From CAVTZP01 sp963739245 (GTDB lineage: Bacteria > Chloroflexota > Dehalococcoidia > Dehalococcoidales > BS750m-G39): a stretch of 64,000 nucleotides of DNA. The stretch is from positions 1-64,000 of the forward strand of contig CAVTZP010000004.1 in assembly GCA_963739245.1 (NCBI GenBank). Reading direction: 5' to 3'. Under the pieces are notes generated by a model. That model was not told where the DNA came from, ran no database searches, and saw only the letters and a list, made by a program, of their open reading frames with translations. This document shows positions 23,418 through 32,442 of this stretch, piece after piece. A program made the translations under genes and the position numbers. Within the stretch, counting starts at the first letter, position 1. Each line of letters opens with the position of its first letter.

Positions 23418-24476
23418 ATGCCTAGCCAACTGATATTCTGGTTCAGCGATATTACCCCGGATGACATTAATTTGGTGGGGAGGAAGTGCGTCAGCCTGGC
23501 GGAGATGGCTAAGATAGGGGTAGCTGTTCCGCCCGGTTTTGCCCTATCAAAACTAGCCTGGGAGCGGTTTATATTAGAGACTGGTGTTGGCGAAAAAATA
23601 CGCCGTTACCTGAGTAAATTCTCTGGTGAACTCAGGGACTATAAGTGGGCTGAAGAAGCCGGCAGGTACATTCGGCAGATGGTGGAAGCAGCGGTGATGC
23701 CAGGGGATATCCAGAAGGAGATTATAGCCAGTTATGAACGGCTGTCTGAATTATGTGGGATTGCCGATGTACCAGTCTCGGTAAGGTCAAGCGGACCGGT
23801 AAGCCATCCTGGGCTATTTGAAACCTACCTTAATGTCAGGGGCAACTCGGAGATAATACAGAAGGTGGTCAGGTGCTGGGCAAGTGTGTTCAGTCCGCAG
23901 GCTATAGCCATGCGCGCTCAGAAGGGACTTGCCGTTGACAGTGAACCGATAGGTGTTGGCATTCAAAGGATGCTCAAGACTCGCTCTGCCGGCGTTCTAT
24001 TTAGCTGTCATCCAATCACTGGGGACATATCAAGGGCAGTTATTGAGAGCAGCTGGGGGCTTGGGACAAGCGTCGTTCAAGCCATGGTGGCCCCGGATAG
24101 GTTCACGGTAAACAAGGGCACGCTGAGTATCGAGGGCAGACTCATAAACCGAAAGGACAGGCAAGTGCTGCCAGATAAGCAGGGAATCAAGGTCAAGCCG
24201 GTGCCACCTGATAAGCAAGCCCAACCCAGCTTGAGTGATGATGAGATAGTGGAGTTGGTAAGATTAGCTAAGATAGTCGAGCAACATTATGGTGGCGTTC
24301 CCCAAAATATTGAATGGGTAGTAGCTGATGAATTGCCTTTCCCCGGCAATATCTTTCTGGTTCAAGCCCGTCCCGTGGTGGGGGTTGGCGCTGACAAGAG
24401 TGATGTGACTAAGCCTAAGGGTAAAGGTGAGAGCGACCATATCCTTGACCTCGTGATTAAACGCTTCTACCGATAA
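23418..24476 (+). CDS. PEP-synthase-type ATP-grasp (PPDK_N) subunit, phenylphosphate synthase beta-like
   Basis: 352 residues containing only the nucleotide-binding half of PEP synthase/PPDK: NLVGRKCVSLAEMAKIGVAV-PPGF near residue 20, VPVSVRSSGPVSHPG, SAGVLFSCHPITGD, ESSWGLGTSVVQ and IEWVV...IFLVQARPV. It has no swivelling His or PEP-binding barrel. It would pyrophosphorylate the His of the preceding subunits using ATP. Spacing of 13 bases from copy 2 indicates one operon. Confidence 0.85.
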   Translation: MPSQLIFWFSDITPDDINLVGRKCVSLAEMAKIGVAVPPGFALSKLAWERFILETGVGEKIRRYLSKFSGELRDYKWAEEAGRYIRQMVEAAVMPGDIQKEIIASYERLSELCGIADVPVSVRSSGPVSHPGLFETYLNVRGNSEIIQKVVRCWASVFSPQAIAMRAQKGLAVDSEPIGVGIQRMLKTRSAGVLFSCHPITGDISRAVIESSWGLGTSVVQAMVAPDRFTVNKGTLSIEGRLINRKDRQVLPDKQGIKVKPVPPDKQAQPSLSDDEIVELVRLAKIVEQHYGGVPQNIEWVVADELPFPGNIFLVQARPVVGVGADKSDVTKPKGKGESDHILDLVIKRFYR

Positions 24477-24502
24477 AATGAGCCCCTATTAAGGAGAATT
24501 TA

Positions 24503-25684
24503 GTGGACTTCCTATTCACTGAAGAGCAGAATAGGTTCCGGGAAGAAGTCCGTTCCTTTCTGGATAAAGAGCTGCCACCGGGTTGGGTGGGCTATCTGGG
24601 AGGTACAACTGGCGACCATGTGGTCGATAGCGGTGATGGCTGGCAGGTATTCAAAGATATAGCCCGTAAACTTGGTGAAAAGGGATGGCTGTCCCTATTC
24701 TGGCCCAAGGAATATGGTGGTCAATCTCGCTCTTATATAGACTATCTTATCTTCTCCGAGGAGGTAGCACGCCGTGGGTCACCAGGATATAATCCTATTT
24801 CGGTAAAAATACTAGCCCCAACCCTTATTGACTATGGTACTGAGGAACAGAAGGAGCAGCATCTCAAGCCAATTGCCCGAGGAGAGGAGTTCTGGTGTGA
24901 AGGTTTTAGTGAACCTGATGCTGGTTCTGATATGGCTTCCCTCCAGACGAAGGCGATAAAAGACGGCAATCACTTTATCATAAACGGGCAGAAGACCTGG
25001 TGTACCTTTGCTCAGTATTCCGACTGGTGTTGTCTGCTGGCTAGAACAGACCCTTATTCCCAGAAGTCCAAAGGGCTTAGTATTCTCTTGGTTGATTTGT
25101 CCACCCCTGGTGTTACCGTTAGACGCATAAGGAATCTAGCCGGGGAACCATTTTTTTGCGACATTTTCTTTGAGGATGCCAGAGTACCAAAGGAAAATAT
25201 ATTGGGTAAGGAGAACGAAGGTTGGGAGGTAGCGCAAGCACTATTGAGCCATGAACGGACTTCAATTGAATTCGTGGCTATGGGGCAGAGCATGATTGAG
25301 AGAATGGTGAAATATTTAACGGCTACTCCCCGAATGCCGTCGCTACACAGCCGACACTTATTAGCCAAATTGGCAACAGACGCTGAGATTGGGCGCTTGA
25401 TTAACTATCGAGTGGCGTGGCTGCATGATAAAGGGATGGCTACAGATTGGTATGCCGCTATGGCTAAACTATATAGTACCGAGTTGTTTAAGCGGGCGGC
25501 AAGTGCTGCTATGCAGCTGATAGGATTGTATGGTCAGCTTGACAAGAGAAATGACATAGCTCCTTTACAGGGGTGGATTGAGCACATGTATCTTGTCTCC
25601 TTCGGAGCGACTATTGCTGCTGGGACCTCAGAGATTCAGAAAAACATAATTGCTTCACGCTACCTGGGATTACCCAGGGGTTAA
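24503..25684 (+). CDS. Acyl-CoA dehydrogenase
   Basis: 393-residue flavoprotein with all three acyl-CoA dehydrogenase domains: N-terminal helical (MDFLFTEEQNRFREEVRSFL), FAD-contacting EGFSEPDAGSDMASLQTKA and WCTFAQYSDWCCLLARTD, and C-terminal AAGTSEIQKNIIASRYLGLP. It starts at GTG 24503 behind AAGGAG. It would introduce an alpha,beta double bond in a CoA thioester. Same strand and 26 bases after the ATP-grasp subunit, so probably part of the same catabolic unit. Substrate chain type cannot be predicted. Confidence 0.9.
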   Translation: MDFLFTEEQNRFREEVRSFLDKELPPGWVGYLGGTTGDHVVDSGDGWQVFKDIARKLGEKGWLSLFWPKEYGGQSRSYIDYLIFSEEVARRGSPGYNPISVKILAPTLIDYGTEEQKEQHLKPIARGEEFWCEGFSEPDAGSDMASLQTKAIKDGNHFIINGQKTWCTFAQYSDWCCLLARTDPYSQKSKGLSILLVDLSTPGVTVRRIRNLAGEPFFCDIFFEDARVPKENILGKENEGWEVAQALLSHERTSIEFVAMGQSMIERMVKYLTATPRMPSLHSRHLLAKLATDAEIGRLINYRVAWLHDKGMATDWYAAMAKLYSTELFKRAASAAMQLIGLYGQLDKRNDIAPLQGWIEHMYLVSFGATIAAGTSEIQKNIIASRYLGLPRG

Positions 25685-25703
25685 GGGAAACTGGGGAGAC
25701 TTT

Positions 25704-26468
25704 TTATACGGTTAGCCTACGTCTCATTGCCACCAGTGATAGGGAGAAAAATAAAGCAGTTAGAGCAACTATAAAAGCCAGCGCCCAAAGAAGGTCAAGG
25801 TGAAACTCCCCATTAATTAGCGCCCGGGTAAGATGCACCACCGGTGTTAGTGGTACTATCAAGCTTAGATTCTGCACTATCTCAGGGAAAGCGGATAGAG
25901 GGAAGAATACCCCGCTAAAGTAGAACATAGGCGTTATAAAGAGGCTGATATAATAGTTAAAGCTGTACATAGACGGGACAATAGATGTAAATAGTATGGC
26001 AATAGCGGCAAACATTAGACCCTCTAGGAATGAAACTATGGGTATGAACAATGCCCAGGGTGAATGCACCAGCTGGAAAGCAGCAGCAATTGCTAAAATA
26101 GCCGTGCCAGTCATCAGCGAGCGTGTGGCTCCCCAGAAGATTTCGCCGGCGGTGACATCCTCAACGCTGAGCGGAGTGGCGACAATAGCGTCAAAGGTTT
26201 TTTGATACTCCATACGCACGAAAGTGCCATAAGTGCACTCAAAGCTAGCGCTGAACATGGCATAGCTAGCTATGATGCCCGGCGTCACAAATTCAATATA
26301 TTTCTGCCCATCAACCAAGCCGACATATGCCCCGAGACCTAAGCCCATAGCCAGCAGAATAATAATAGGTTCAACCACAAAACCAGGTGCTTCTGAGTGC
26401 CATAGACTCAAGAAAACGTCGAGATTACGCTGCCACACCCTAATAAAACGCCGGGAGAAGAGCTTCAT
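25704..26468 (-). CDS. ABC-2 type transporter permease (NodJ-like)
   Basis: 254 residues, six predicted spans, ABC-2 membrane fold. FSASFECTYGTFVRMEYQKT and the MFYFSGVFFPLSAFPEIVQN motif are characteristic of NodJ/DrrB-type exporters. It overlaps the ATPase gene by four bases (ATGA). It converges with the acyl-CoA dehydrogenase gene, with about 20 bases between. Exported compound unknown. Confidence 0.88.
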   Translation of the reverse strand: MKLFSRRFIRVWQRNLDVFLSLWHSEAPGFVVEPIIILLAMGLGLGAYVGLVDGQKYIEFVTPGIIASYAMFSASFECTYGTFVRMEYQKTFDAIVATPLSVEDVTAGEIFWGATRSLMTGTAILAIAAAFQLVHSPWALFIPIVSFLEGLMFAAIAILFTSIVPSMYSFNYYISLFITPMFYFSGVFFPLSAFPEIVQNLSLIVPLTPVVHLTRALINGEFHLDLLWALAFIVALTALFFSLSLVAMRRRLTV

Positions 26469-27376
26469 TCGACTAAGGACCTCCCCGTAAGCCGGAAGAA
26501 GACATCCTCCAAGGTGGCTGGCCTTCGCCCTAGTCTTTCCGAAAAGTTCACCAGTCCTCTGGTCAATTCATCAGCCTTAATGTGGAAGACTTGAATCTTA
26601 TTTCCCACCTCCTCAAAGTCAAACCCACGACTTTCCAATTTTCTAACAATCTCGTCCCTTTCCCCCCGCTTTACCTCAATCTCCCACAGCTCGTTGCCCA
26701 CGTATCGGGAGATAAGACCGCGGGGAGTATCAAGGCTCAGAATTTTACCTTGATGCATTATCGCCACTCGGTCACAGAGGGTAGCCGCCTCCTCCATATT
26801 CTGAGTGCACAGAAGCTGGGTAACACCCTGCGACTTTAGTTCAGTGAGCTTGTGCCAAACTAGATATTTGCCTTGAGGGTCAAGACCTATTGTCGGCTCA
26901 TCAAGAATCATGATTTTGGGCATGTTAATCAAGCCTCTGGCTATCAATAGGCGCCGCTTCATTCCTCCTGATAGCTCCCTGATATGACTATTACGCTTGT
27001 TTTCAAGCTCAAACAGGCTTAAGACTTCCCTACTGCGCTGATGTGCCTCATTCTTAGGTATGTTGAAGTATCGGGCAAAGGTCGTCAGATTCTGAAATAC
27101 TGTCAAATCGACATCGAGGTTATCCAGCTGTGGGACTACCCCTAAGATAGCCTTTACTTGGCGGGAGTGAGTCTTTAGGTTATTGCCCAGCACCCATATA
27201 TCACCCTTGGTGGGAGGTGATACCGCAGTTATCATCCTGATGAGAGAGGTCTTCCCTGCGCCATTAGGCCCCAATAAACCGAAGCATTCACCTTTTTCCA
27301 CCTCTAAGTTTACACCGTCTACCGCTAGTAGGTCTTTAAATTTCTTGGTTAAGTTGCGAGTTTTAATAATAAGCAT
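26465..27376 (-). CDS. ABC transporter ATP-binding protein (NodI/DrrA-like)
   Basis: 303 residues. Walker A is LLGPNGAGKTSLIRM, the Q-loop GVVPQLDNLD, the signature LSGGMKRRLLIARGL and Walker B IMILDEPTIGLDP. The C-terminal about 80 residues include TLEDVFFRLTGRSL, the extension common to ABC-2 drug and lipo-oligosaccharide exporters. Translationally coupled to the permease gene. Confidence 0.9.
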   Translation of the reverse strand: MLIIKTRNLTKKFKDLLAVDGVNLEVEKGECFGLLGPNGAGKTSLIRMITAVSPPTKGDIWVLGNNLKTHSRQVKAILGVVPQLDNLDVDLTVFQNLTTFARYFNIPKNEAHQRSREVLSLFELENKRNSHIRELSGGMKRRLLIARGLINMPKIMILDEPTIGLDPQGKYLVWHKLTELKSQGVTQLLCTQNMEEAATLCDRVAIMHQGKILSLDTPRGLISRYVGNELWEIEVKRGERDEIVRKLESRGFDFEEVGNKIQVFHIKADELTRGLVNFSERLGRRPATLEDVFFRLTGRSLVE

Positions 27377-27479
27377 TAAAAACCAGCTTCCTCAGACTAG
27401 CTTCTGGTAAATCATATCAGCTTCAAGCCACAGCCAGCAAGATATTTTTAGGGGTATCAAAGTGCGATGGCAGGCTCTA

Positions 27480-27508
27480 TTGATTGACTCATTCAGCCTT
27501 GTTATGAT
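27480..27508 (+). promoter_or_regulatory. Probable promoter of the Mo-hydroxylase gene
   Basis: TTGATT (27480-27485), 17-bp spacer, TATGAT (27503-27508), 86 bases upstream of the TTG start. It is the only good sigma-A-like pair in this divergent intergenic region. Confidence 0.5.
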
Positions 27509-27594
27509 ACACTATTTTTCGCTTAAGATCTAAATACTCTCCGAGTTACTTTACCTAAAGTTTAATATACCCGAAGATTGGAAGGGAGGTAAAC

Positions 27595-30243
27595 TTGAAG
27601 GGCCTTACACTAAAAGTTAACGGAGTGCAACGTCAGTTCGTTGTCGAGGAGGAGCGGGTGCTTCTGGACCTTCTCCGGGAGGATCTGAAACTCACCGGTG
27701 CCAAACAGGGGTGTGATCGTAAGGGCCAATGCGGGGCGTGCACGGTCATTGTCGACGGCAAAACAGTGTTGTCCTGCCTGGCAAAGGCAGCAAACCTCGA
27801 TGGCGCCGAGGTTATTACCGTGGAGGGGCTGGGCACGCCGGAGAATCCTCACCTGATACAGGAAGCCTTTGTTTTATCCGGGGCCATTCAATGTGGATAC
27901 TGTACCCCGGGATTGATTATGGCCACCAAGGCCCTGTTGGACAAAAATCAAAGTCCTACCCGCGATGCTATCAAGAGAGCCTTAAGGGGCCACCTGTGCC
28001 GCTGTACCGGATATGAAAGAATCATCGACGCTGTTGAGCTAGCCGGCCGTTTTCTCCGTGGAGAGACGAGCCCGGCTGAGGTAATGCCTGACCCGCATGG
28101 GAAGCAGATTGGCGTCTCTCACCCTCGTCCCTGGTCTATGCTTAAAGCCTGTGGTCTGGCGAAGTTTTCCGCCGACATCATTATCCCCGGGGCTCTCGAA
28201 TTAGCTGTCGTACATAGTCCTCACCATAATGCCCGGATAAAGGGCATCGACTACACCGAGGCGGAAAAGATGCCCGGCATAGTCGGCATTATGACGGCCA
28301 AGGACATCAAGGGTACTAATTCATCAGGCAGGGAGAAACCGGTGCTTTGTACTGATATCGCTCCGGTGCTTGGTGCCCATGTGGCTATTGTGGCCGCCAG
28401 AACGCGGAAAGAGGCTTTAGCCGCAGCCGAAGCCGTGAAGGTGAAATATGAGGTCTTGCCTCGAATCAGTACACCGGCAGAGGCACTGGCAGAAAACGCG
28501 CCTCAGGTGCACCCGGGCACGTCTAACCTTCGTCTTACCCGGCGGCAGATAAAGGGCGATGCCAAGGCAGCCCTGGATTCATCGGCGACGGTACTCTCGG
28601 CCAAGTTTGATACGCAGTTCGTTCACCAGGCGCCACTGGAACCGGAGGCGGCAGTTGCCTATATGGATGGGGAGGGGGAGAAGGCGCAACTGGTGGTGAT
28701 AGGGCGGTCTATCAGGATTCATGACCATGCCCGTGTGCTTAAGGATGCTTTGGGATGGAATAATATCTGTTACCAGGAAGCCTTTGTCGGTGGTCAGTTC
28801 GGGATAAAGACAGACCTGACGTCGGAGCATATAGTCGGCGCCGCCGCCCTTCATTTCCGGAAACCGGTGCGTTATATTCCCAGCCTAAAAGAGTCCATGC
28901 AGATGACCAGCAAGAGGCATCCCTTCAGTATGAAAGTGCGGTTGGGCGCCGATGCCAAGGGGAAGCTCACCGGATTTGAGATAGATACTGTTATAGAAAA
29001 GGGGGCATACACCTCGACCGGGGAGGTTGGCGTCCTGCGTTCCCTGGCAATGCTCAGTGGGGGCTACAATATACCGAATGTATTTGCCGAGTTCAAACTG
29101 GTATACACCAACAATATCTGGGGAGGATCGGCCCGGGGGGCGGGGCCGCCCCAGCCCAACTATGCCCTGGAGTCAGCCATGGACCTTCTGGCGGCAAAAG
29201 TGGGCATAGACCCTCTCGAGTTCAGGCTGATTAACGTCCTTCAGCCCGGACAATCGATGTCGAATGGTCATGTGGCTGATGAATGGGCTCTGGATGCTTG
29301 TCTGAAAAGGGTCAAACCGGAATATGACCGGGCGCGAAAAGAAGCCGAAGCCTTCAAATCCGGGACTCTCCGCCGGGGAGTGGGAGTGGCGGCATCAAGT
29401 TATGGAATAGGCAGTCCTCTTGACAAATCAGAGGTTGCCGTGGAGCTTGACCCCGATGGAGGCCTGACCATTTACGGTTCGGTTGCTGACCCCGGGGAGG
29501 GGAATGATGCCATGCTAACCCAGCTTGCCGCTCACTTAATGAACATCCCTCGAGAGAAAATCCGGCTGGTGACGCGGGATTCGGAAAGAACGCCTAATTC
29601 GGGCATGTCGGCCTCATCCCGGCAGACCTTTATGTCCGGGCAGGCTCTGGTCAAAGCTATGGAAGCCCTTACCACCGCCATGAAGGAAGTCGGCGCCAAG
29701 ACCTATCAAGACCTGGTTAAAGCCGGTAAACCGACCCGTTATCTGGGTAGCCATATCTTGCCGCATAAGGGCATGGACGTGGAGACTGGGCAGGGTGAAT
29801 TCTTTGCCTCTCGCGTTCACGGGGTTCAGATGGCCGAGGTCGAAGTTAATACTGAAAGCGGTGAGGTCAGGGTTCTGAAGATGACCGCCGTAGTTGATTC
29901 TGGAACTATCATCAACCCCTTGGTCGTCGTCTGCCAAATTGAGGGCGGTATGGATATGGGTGCCGGTATGGCCCTCCGGGAGAAATACGTTCATGGCGAA
30001 ACGGTTGACTGGGTAACGTATAAATATCCGACCATGAAGAACTCTTTTGAGAAGGAAACAATTCTTCTCGAATCACCACGTAAGAATGGGCCGCTGGGGG
30101 CAACCGGCATCGGTGAATTTACTCTTATGCCTACCTCGCCGTCGATCTTAAATGCCATAGACAGTGCCATCGGGGTAAGGATTTATGACCTGCCGGCTAC
30201 CCCGGAAAAGATTCTGGAGGCTCTGAAAGCTAAGAAGGCTTGA
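27595..30243 (+). CDS. Xanthine dehydrogenase/aldehyde oxidoreductase-family molybdenum hydroxylase (Mop-like, fused 2x[2Fe-2S] + Moco)
   Basis: 882 residues. The N-terminal plant-type [2Fe-2S] domain has Cys40, 46, 49 and 61 (GCDRKGQCGACTV). The second [2Fe-2S] domain has QCGYCTPG and LCRCTGYE (about residues 99-140). The Moco domains carry SARGAGPPQP and the C-terminal GATGIGEF with the catalytic Glu (about 841). The fusion and length resemble Desulfovibrio aldehyde oxidoreductase (about 907 residues), and no FAD subunit is encoded nearby, so the electron acceptor is probably a ferredoxin or flavodoxin. TTG start follows GGGAGG. Substrate unpredicted; the YqeB/XdhC set at 7 kb could mature it. 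Confidence 0.9.
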   Translation: MKGLTLKVNGVQRQFVVEEERVLLDLLREDLKLTGAKQGCDRKGQCGACTVIVDGKTVLSCLAKAANLDGAEVITVEGLGTPENPHLIQEAFVLSGAIQCGYCTPGLIMATKALLDKNQSPTRDAIKRALRGHLCRCTGYERIIDAVELAGRFLRGETSPAEVMPDPHGKQIGVSHPRPWSMLKACGLAKFSADIIIPGALELAVVHSPHHNARIKGIDYTEAEKMPGIVGIMTAKDIKGTNSSGREKPVLCTDIAPVLGAHVAIVAARTRKEALAAAEAVKVKYEVLPRISTPAEALAENAPQVHPGTSNLRLTRRQIKGDAKAALDSSATVLSAKFDTQFVHQAPLEPEAAVAYMDGEGEKAQLVVIGRSIRIHDHARVLKDALGWNNICYQEAFVGGQFGIKTDLTSEHIVGAAALHFRKPVRYIPSLKESMQMTSKRHPFSMKVRLGADAKGKLTGFEIDTVIEKGAYTSTGEVGVLRSLAMLSGGYNIPNVFAEFKLVYTNNIWGGSARGAGPPQPNYALESAMDLLAAKVGIDPLEFRLINVLQPGQSMSNGHVADEWALDACLKRVKPEYDRARKEAEAFKSGTLRRGVGVAASSYGIGSPLDKSEVAVELDPDGGLTIYGSVADPGEGNDAMLTQLAAHLMNIPREKIRLVTRDSERTPNSGMSASSRQTFMSGQALVKAMEALTTAMKEVGAKTYQDLVKAGKPTRYLGSHILPHKGMDVETGQGEFFASRVHGVQMAEVEVNTESGEVRVLKMTAVVDSGTIINPLVVVCQIEGGMDMGAGMALREKYVHGETVDWVTYKYPTMKNSFEKETILLESPRKNGPLGATGIGEFTLMPTSPSILNAIDSAIGVRIYDLPATPEKILEALKAKKA

Positions 30244-30249
30244 GCGCAG

Positions 30250-30825
30250 ATGGAAAAAAGTAAACAGATCTACCTAAATGTAGGGATTCTGTTACTTATT
30301 ACCGTTGTAAACTCGCTCTTGGCTCGTTTTGGCGTGATTGCCTACCCAATCGGCCCCGGCTCCTCTGGGTTGTACCTTTCCGTTGCCTTTATGATCCCGT
30401 TTACGTTGTGGTTTGGCGCTTGGGGAGCCATTGCTGCTTACCTTGGCTGTTTCATAGGCGCTGGTGTGCTTGCCCATATGCCGCTCACCCTTAATCTCTA
30501 CTGGTCATTAGCTGACCTGTGGCAAGTTCTAATACCACTGGTCATTTTTAGGACGTTCAACATTGATGTCGGGCTTAGAACGAGGAGGGATTTTGCGTTT
30601 TTCTTCGCTTTTGGCTGGTTATTAAACAATGCACTTGGCGCTGCCTGGGGCGCCACTGCTCTGGCTCTAGGTGGGCTCAGTTCATGGAAGGATGTCCTCA
30701 GCATATTCACCGGTTGGCTTACTGGTAATCTGATAGTAACCATTGTCATTACGCCGTTGCTGCTCAGGTACGTTACCCCATGGATTCAGAAAAGGGGGCT
30801 GTTAGTTAGGAAATACTGGTTATAA
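30250..30825 (+). CDS. MASE1-like integral membrane protein of unknown function
   Basis: 191 residues with about five or six hydrophobic spans. The segments YPIGPGSSGLYLSVAFMIPF and FGAWGAIAAYLGCFIGAGVL resemble MASE1-type sensor membrane domains, but no signalling domain follows. An ECF S-component-like transporter is another possibility. It begins six bases after the Mo-hydroxylase stop, so the two are probably co-transcribed. Confidence 0.6.
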   Translation: MEKSKQIYLNVGILLLITVVNSLLARFGVIAYPIGPGSSGLYLSVAFMIPFTLWFGAWGAIAAYLGCFIGAGVLAHMPLTLNLYWSLADLWQVLIPLVIFRTFNIDVGLRTRRDFAFFFAFGWLLNNALGAAWGATALALGGLSSWKDVLSIFTGWLTGNLIVTIVITPLLLRYVTPWIQKRGLLVRKYWL

Positions 30826-30877
30826 AGAATTAGTAGAAACAGTCTATCAAAGTTTTTATGGTCATCACGATACCCCA

Positions 30878-30898
30878 TATGCACATAATATGCGCATA
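30878..30898. promoter_or_regulatory. Two tandem TATGCRCATA decamers
   Basis: TATGCACATA (30878-30887) and the perfect palindrome TATGCGCATA (30889-30898), one base apart, so centres are 11 bp (one helical turn) apart on the same DNA face. Upstream of the livK-1 promoter. Looks like a double operator; the cognate regulator is unknown. Confidence 0.45.
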
Positions 30899-30971
30899 AA
30901 TCAATCTCATAGTTAGGGTCTTGACATCAGGTTGAACAAGGGCGATTGTTCCCCAGCAGTTTGAAATGCTA

Positions 30972-31041
30972 TTGACAATCCTTCCATTTTGTGGTATTGC
31001 ATACTAAATTGATAATATTATTGGACAAAGGAGCTAGGCCA
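30972..31041 (+). promoter_or_regulatory. Promoter/operator leader copy 2
   Basis: TTGACA (30972-30977), 17-bp spacer, TATTGC (30995-31000), conserved ATACTAAATTGATAATATTA block and AAAGGAG. Nearly identical to the leader at 40640-40708, with similarity extending about 60 bp further upstream (TTGACATCAGGTTGAACAAG in both). It now drives a six-codon relic and then the livK-1 gene. Confidence 0.6.
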
Positions 31042-31062
31042 ATGAGGCTTTCTACTAAATGA
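31042..31062 (+). pseudogene. Relic of an Rrf2 regulator gene (six codons, MRLSTK-stop)
   Basis: The first five codons (MRLST) match the intact Rrf2 gene at 40709; then Lys and a TGA. The DNA after the stop (GAGGAGGGGCGAATATGTAA) resembles the 3' end of the intact gene (GAAAAGGAGGTGAGGATGTAA). Internal deletion of about 400 bp is the simplest explanation, leaving the leader and the downstream lipoprotein gene in place. Confidence 0.7.
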
Positions 31063-31138
31063 AGAGGAGGGGCGAATATGTAAAGATAGTTGTCTTCCCA
31101 AAACAGTTTGTAGAAGCACTAGGAAGGAGGAGAAACAA

Positions 31139-32374
31139 GTGAACAGAAAGGTATTGTTTGGTTTGATAGCCCTAGTACTAGTAGCCTTAGTAGTATTGCC
31201 TTTGTGCTCTGCCTGTGCCCCAAAGCCGGCAGCAGGTCCCAAAATCCTTAAGATTGGTACGGTTATGCCGATTTCCGGACCTCTCGGCATAATTGGTCTA
31301 ACCTGGGACCGGGGGTTTGACATGGCTGCTGAATGGCTGAATGGGCAGGGCGGGCTGAAGGTCGGGGGTGACAAGTATCTGATACAGTTCATACACGAGG
31401 ATAGTAAGGCAAGTCCTGAAGCATCAGCCGCCGCGGCTAATAAGCTCGTTTACCAGGACAAGGTCAAGTTTGTGATGGGAGAAGTTTTCAACCCCGATTC
31501 GCAAGCGATTTACGATGTCACCAAACCAGCCGGGGTACTGCACGTGGAGACATACACAATGGACCCCTATGCAGAAGACCAGTGGGGCATAGGCGCTGAC
31601 AAACCGCTTTTGGTTCTACTAATGCCGTCGATAACCCTCTCCTATGACTCTTTCTTTGATTATTTACATGAGAACTATCCAAATGTGAAGACTTTGGCCT
31701 ATGGCGTAGCCAATTATCCTTTCGACCGGATGGTTAAGGAGGCGGTAGACTCGGCTGAAGCGAAGGGGTTTGAGGTGGCTGGAGGGGAGGTTTTGGACTA
31801 CGGTATGACGGATTTCTATCCCTTTATGACCTCCGTTCTGGCGTACCAGCCCGATGGCATTTTCATTATACACGGCGGTGGTCCGGACCTGGTGGCGGTG
31901 GAGATCAAGGCAGCGCGGGAGCTAGGCTTCACCGGACCCATCATGTCGTTGGGTTCAGCTAGTCCGGTATTGGTACCATCCACTGTTGGTGCTGAAAACA
32001 GTTACGACATCATATTCAACCAGGCATATGGTGCCGCCCCCGAAGCAACAGCGAAGATGAAAGAAGTTAAGGCGCTGTGGGAGGCAAAGTATCCCGGGGA
32101 GGGGTTTGTCGATGACGCCCTGATGGCTTGGGACGAAGCTTGGGTCTTGGCTCAGGCGATAGAAAAAGCCAATAGCCTCGAGCCGGAAGCAGTGGTGAAG
32201 GCTCTGGAGGGTATGACCAAGTCCGGTGATCTCCAGACGACTTTCGGTCCCGGGTGCATGGGAGGCTTACAGACGCTAGGTGTAAATGGAATGCTGGTGA
32301 GACCCTTCCCGGTTACTGTCATCCAAGGCGGGGAGATAAGAATGGTGAAGTGGGTTACGCCTGAGCTACCGTAA
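31139..32374 (+). CDS. LivK-like ABC transporter substrate-binding lipoprotein (copy 1)
   Basis: 411 residues, type-1 periplasmic-binding fold of the branched-chain amino acid/urea class (ILKIGTVMPISGPLG start of the mature part; FIHEDSKASPEASAAAANKL). Lipoprotein signal peptide with lipobox around VLPLCSAC, then APKPAAG. GTG start behind GGAGGAG. Close paralogue of the gene at 41191. Here no permease or ATPase genes follow, so it would have to use the livHMGF components at 42.6-46 kb. Ligand unknown. Confidence 0.88.
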   Translation: MNRKVLFGLIALVLVALVVLPLCSACAPKPAAGPKILKIGTVMPISGPLGIIGLTWDRGFDMAAEWLNGQGGLKVGGDKYLIQFIHEDSKASPEASAAAANKLVYQDKVKFVMGEVFNPDSQAIYDVTKPAGVLHVETYTMDPYAEDQWGIGADKPLLVLLMPSITLSYDSFFDYLHENYPNVKTLAYGVANYPFDRMVKEAVDSAEAKGFEVAGGEVLDYGMTDFYPFMTSVLAYQPDGIFIIHGGGPDLVAVEIKAARELGFTGPIMSLGSASPVLVPSTVGAENSYDIIFNQAYGAAPEATAKMKEVKALWEAKYPGEGFVDDALMAWDEAWVLAQAIEKANSLEPEAVVKALEGMTKSGDLQTTFGPGCMGGLQTLGVNGMLVRPFPVTVIQGGEIRMVKWVTPELP

Positions 32375-32442
32375 ATTCGGCTGTACCTGATGGATTCAGG
32401 CGGGCAATTTTCATTTACGAAAAGATAGAGATTGTGAAGCGG

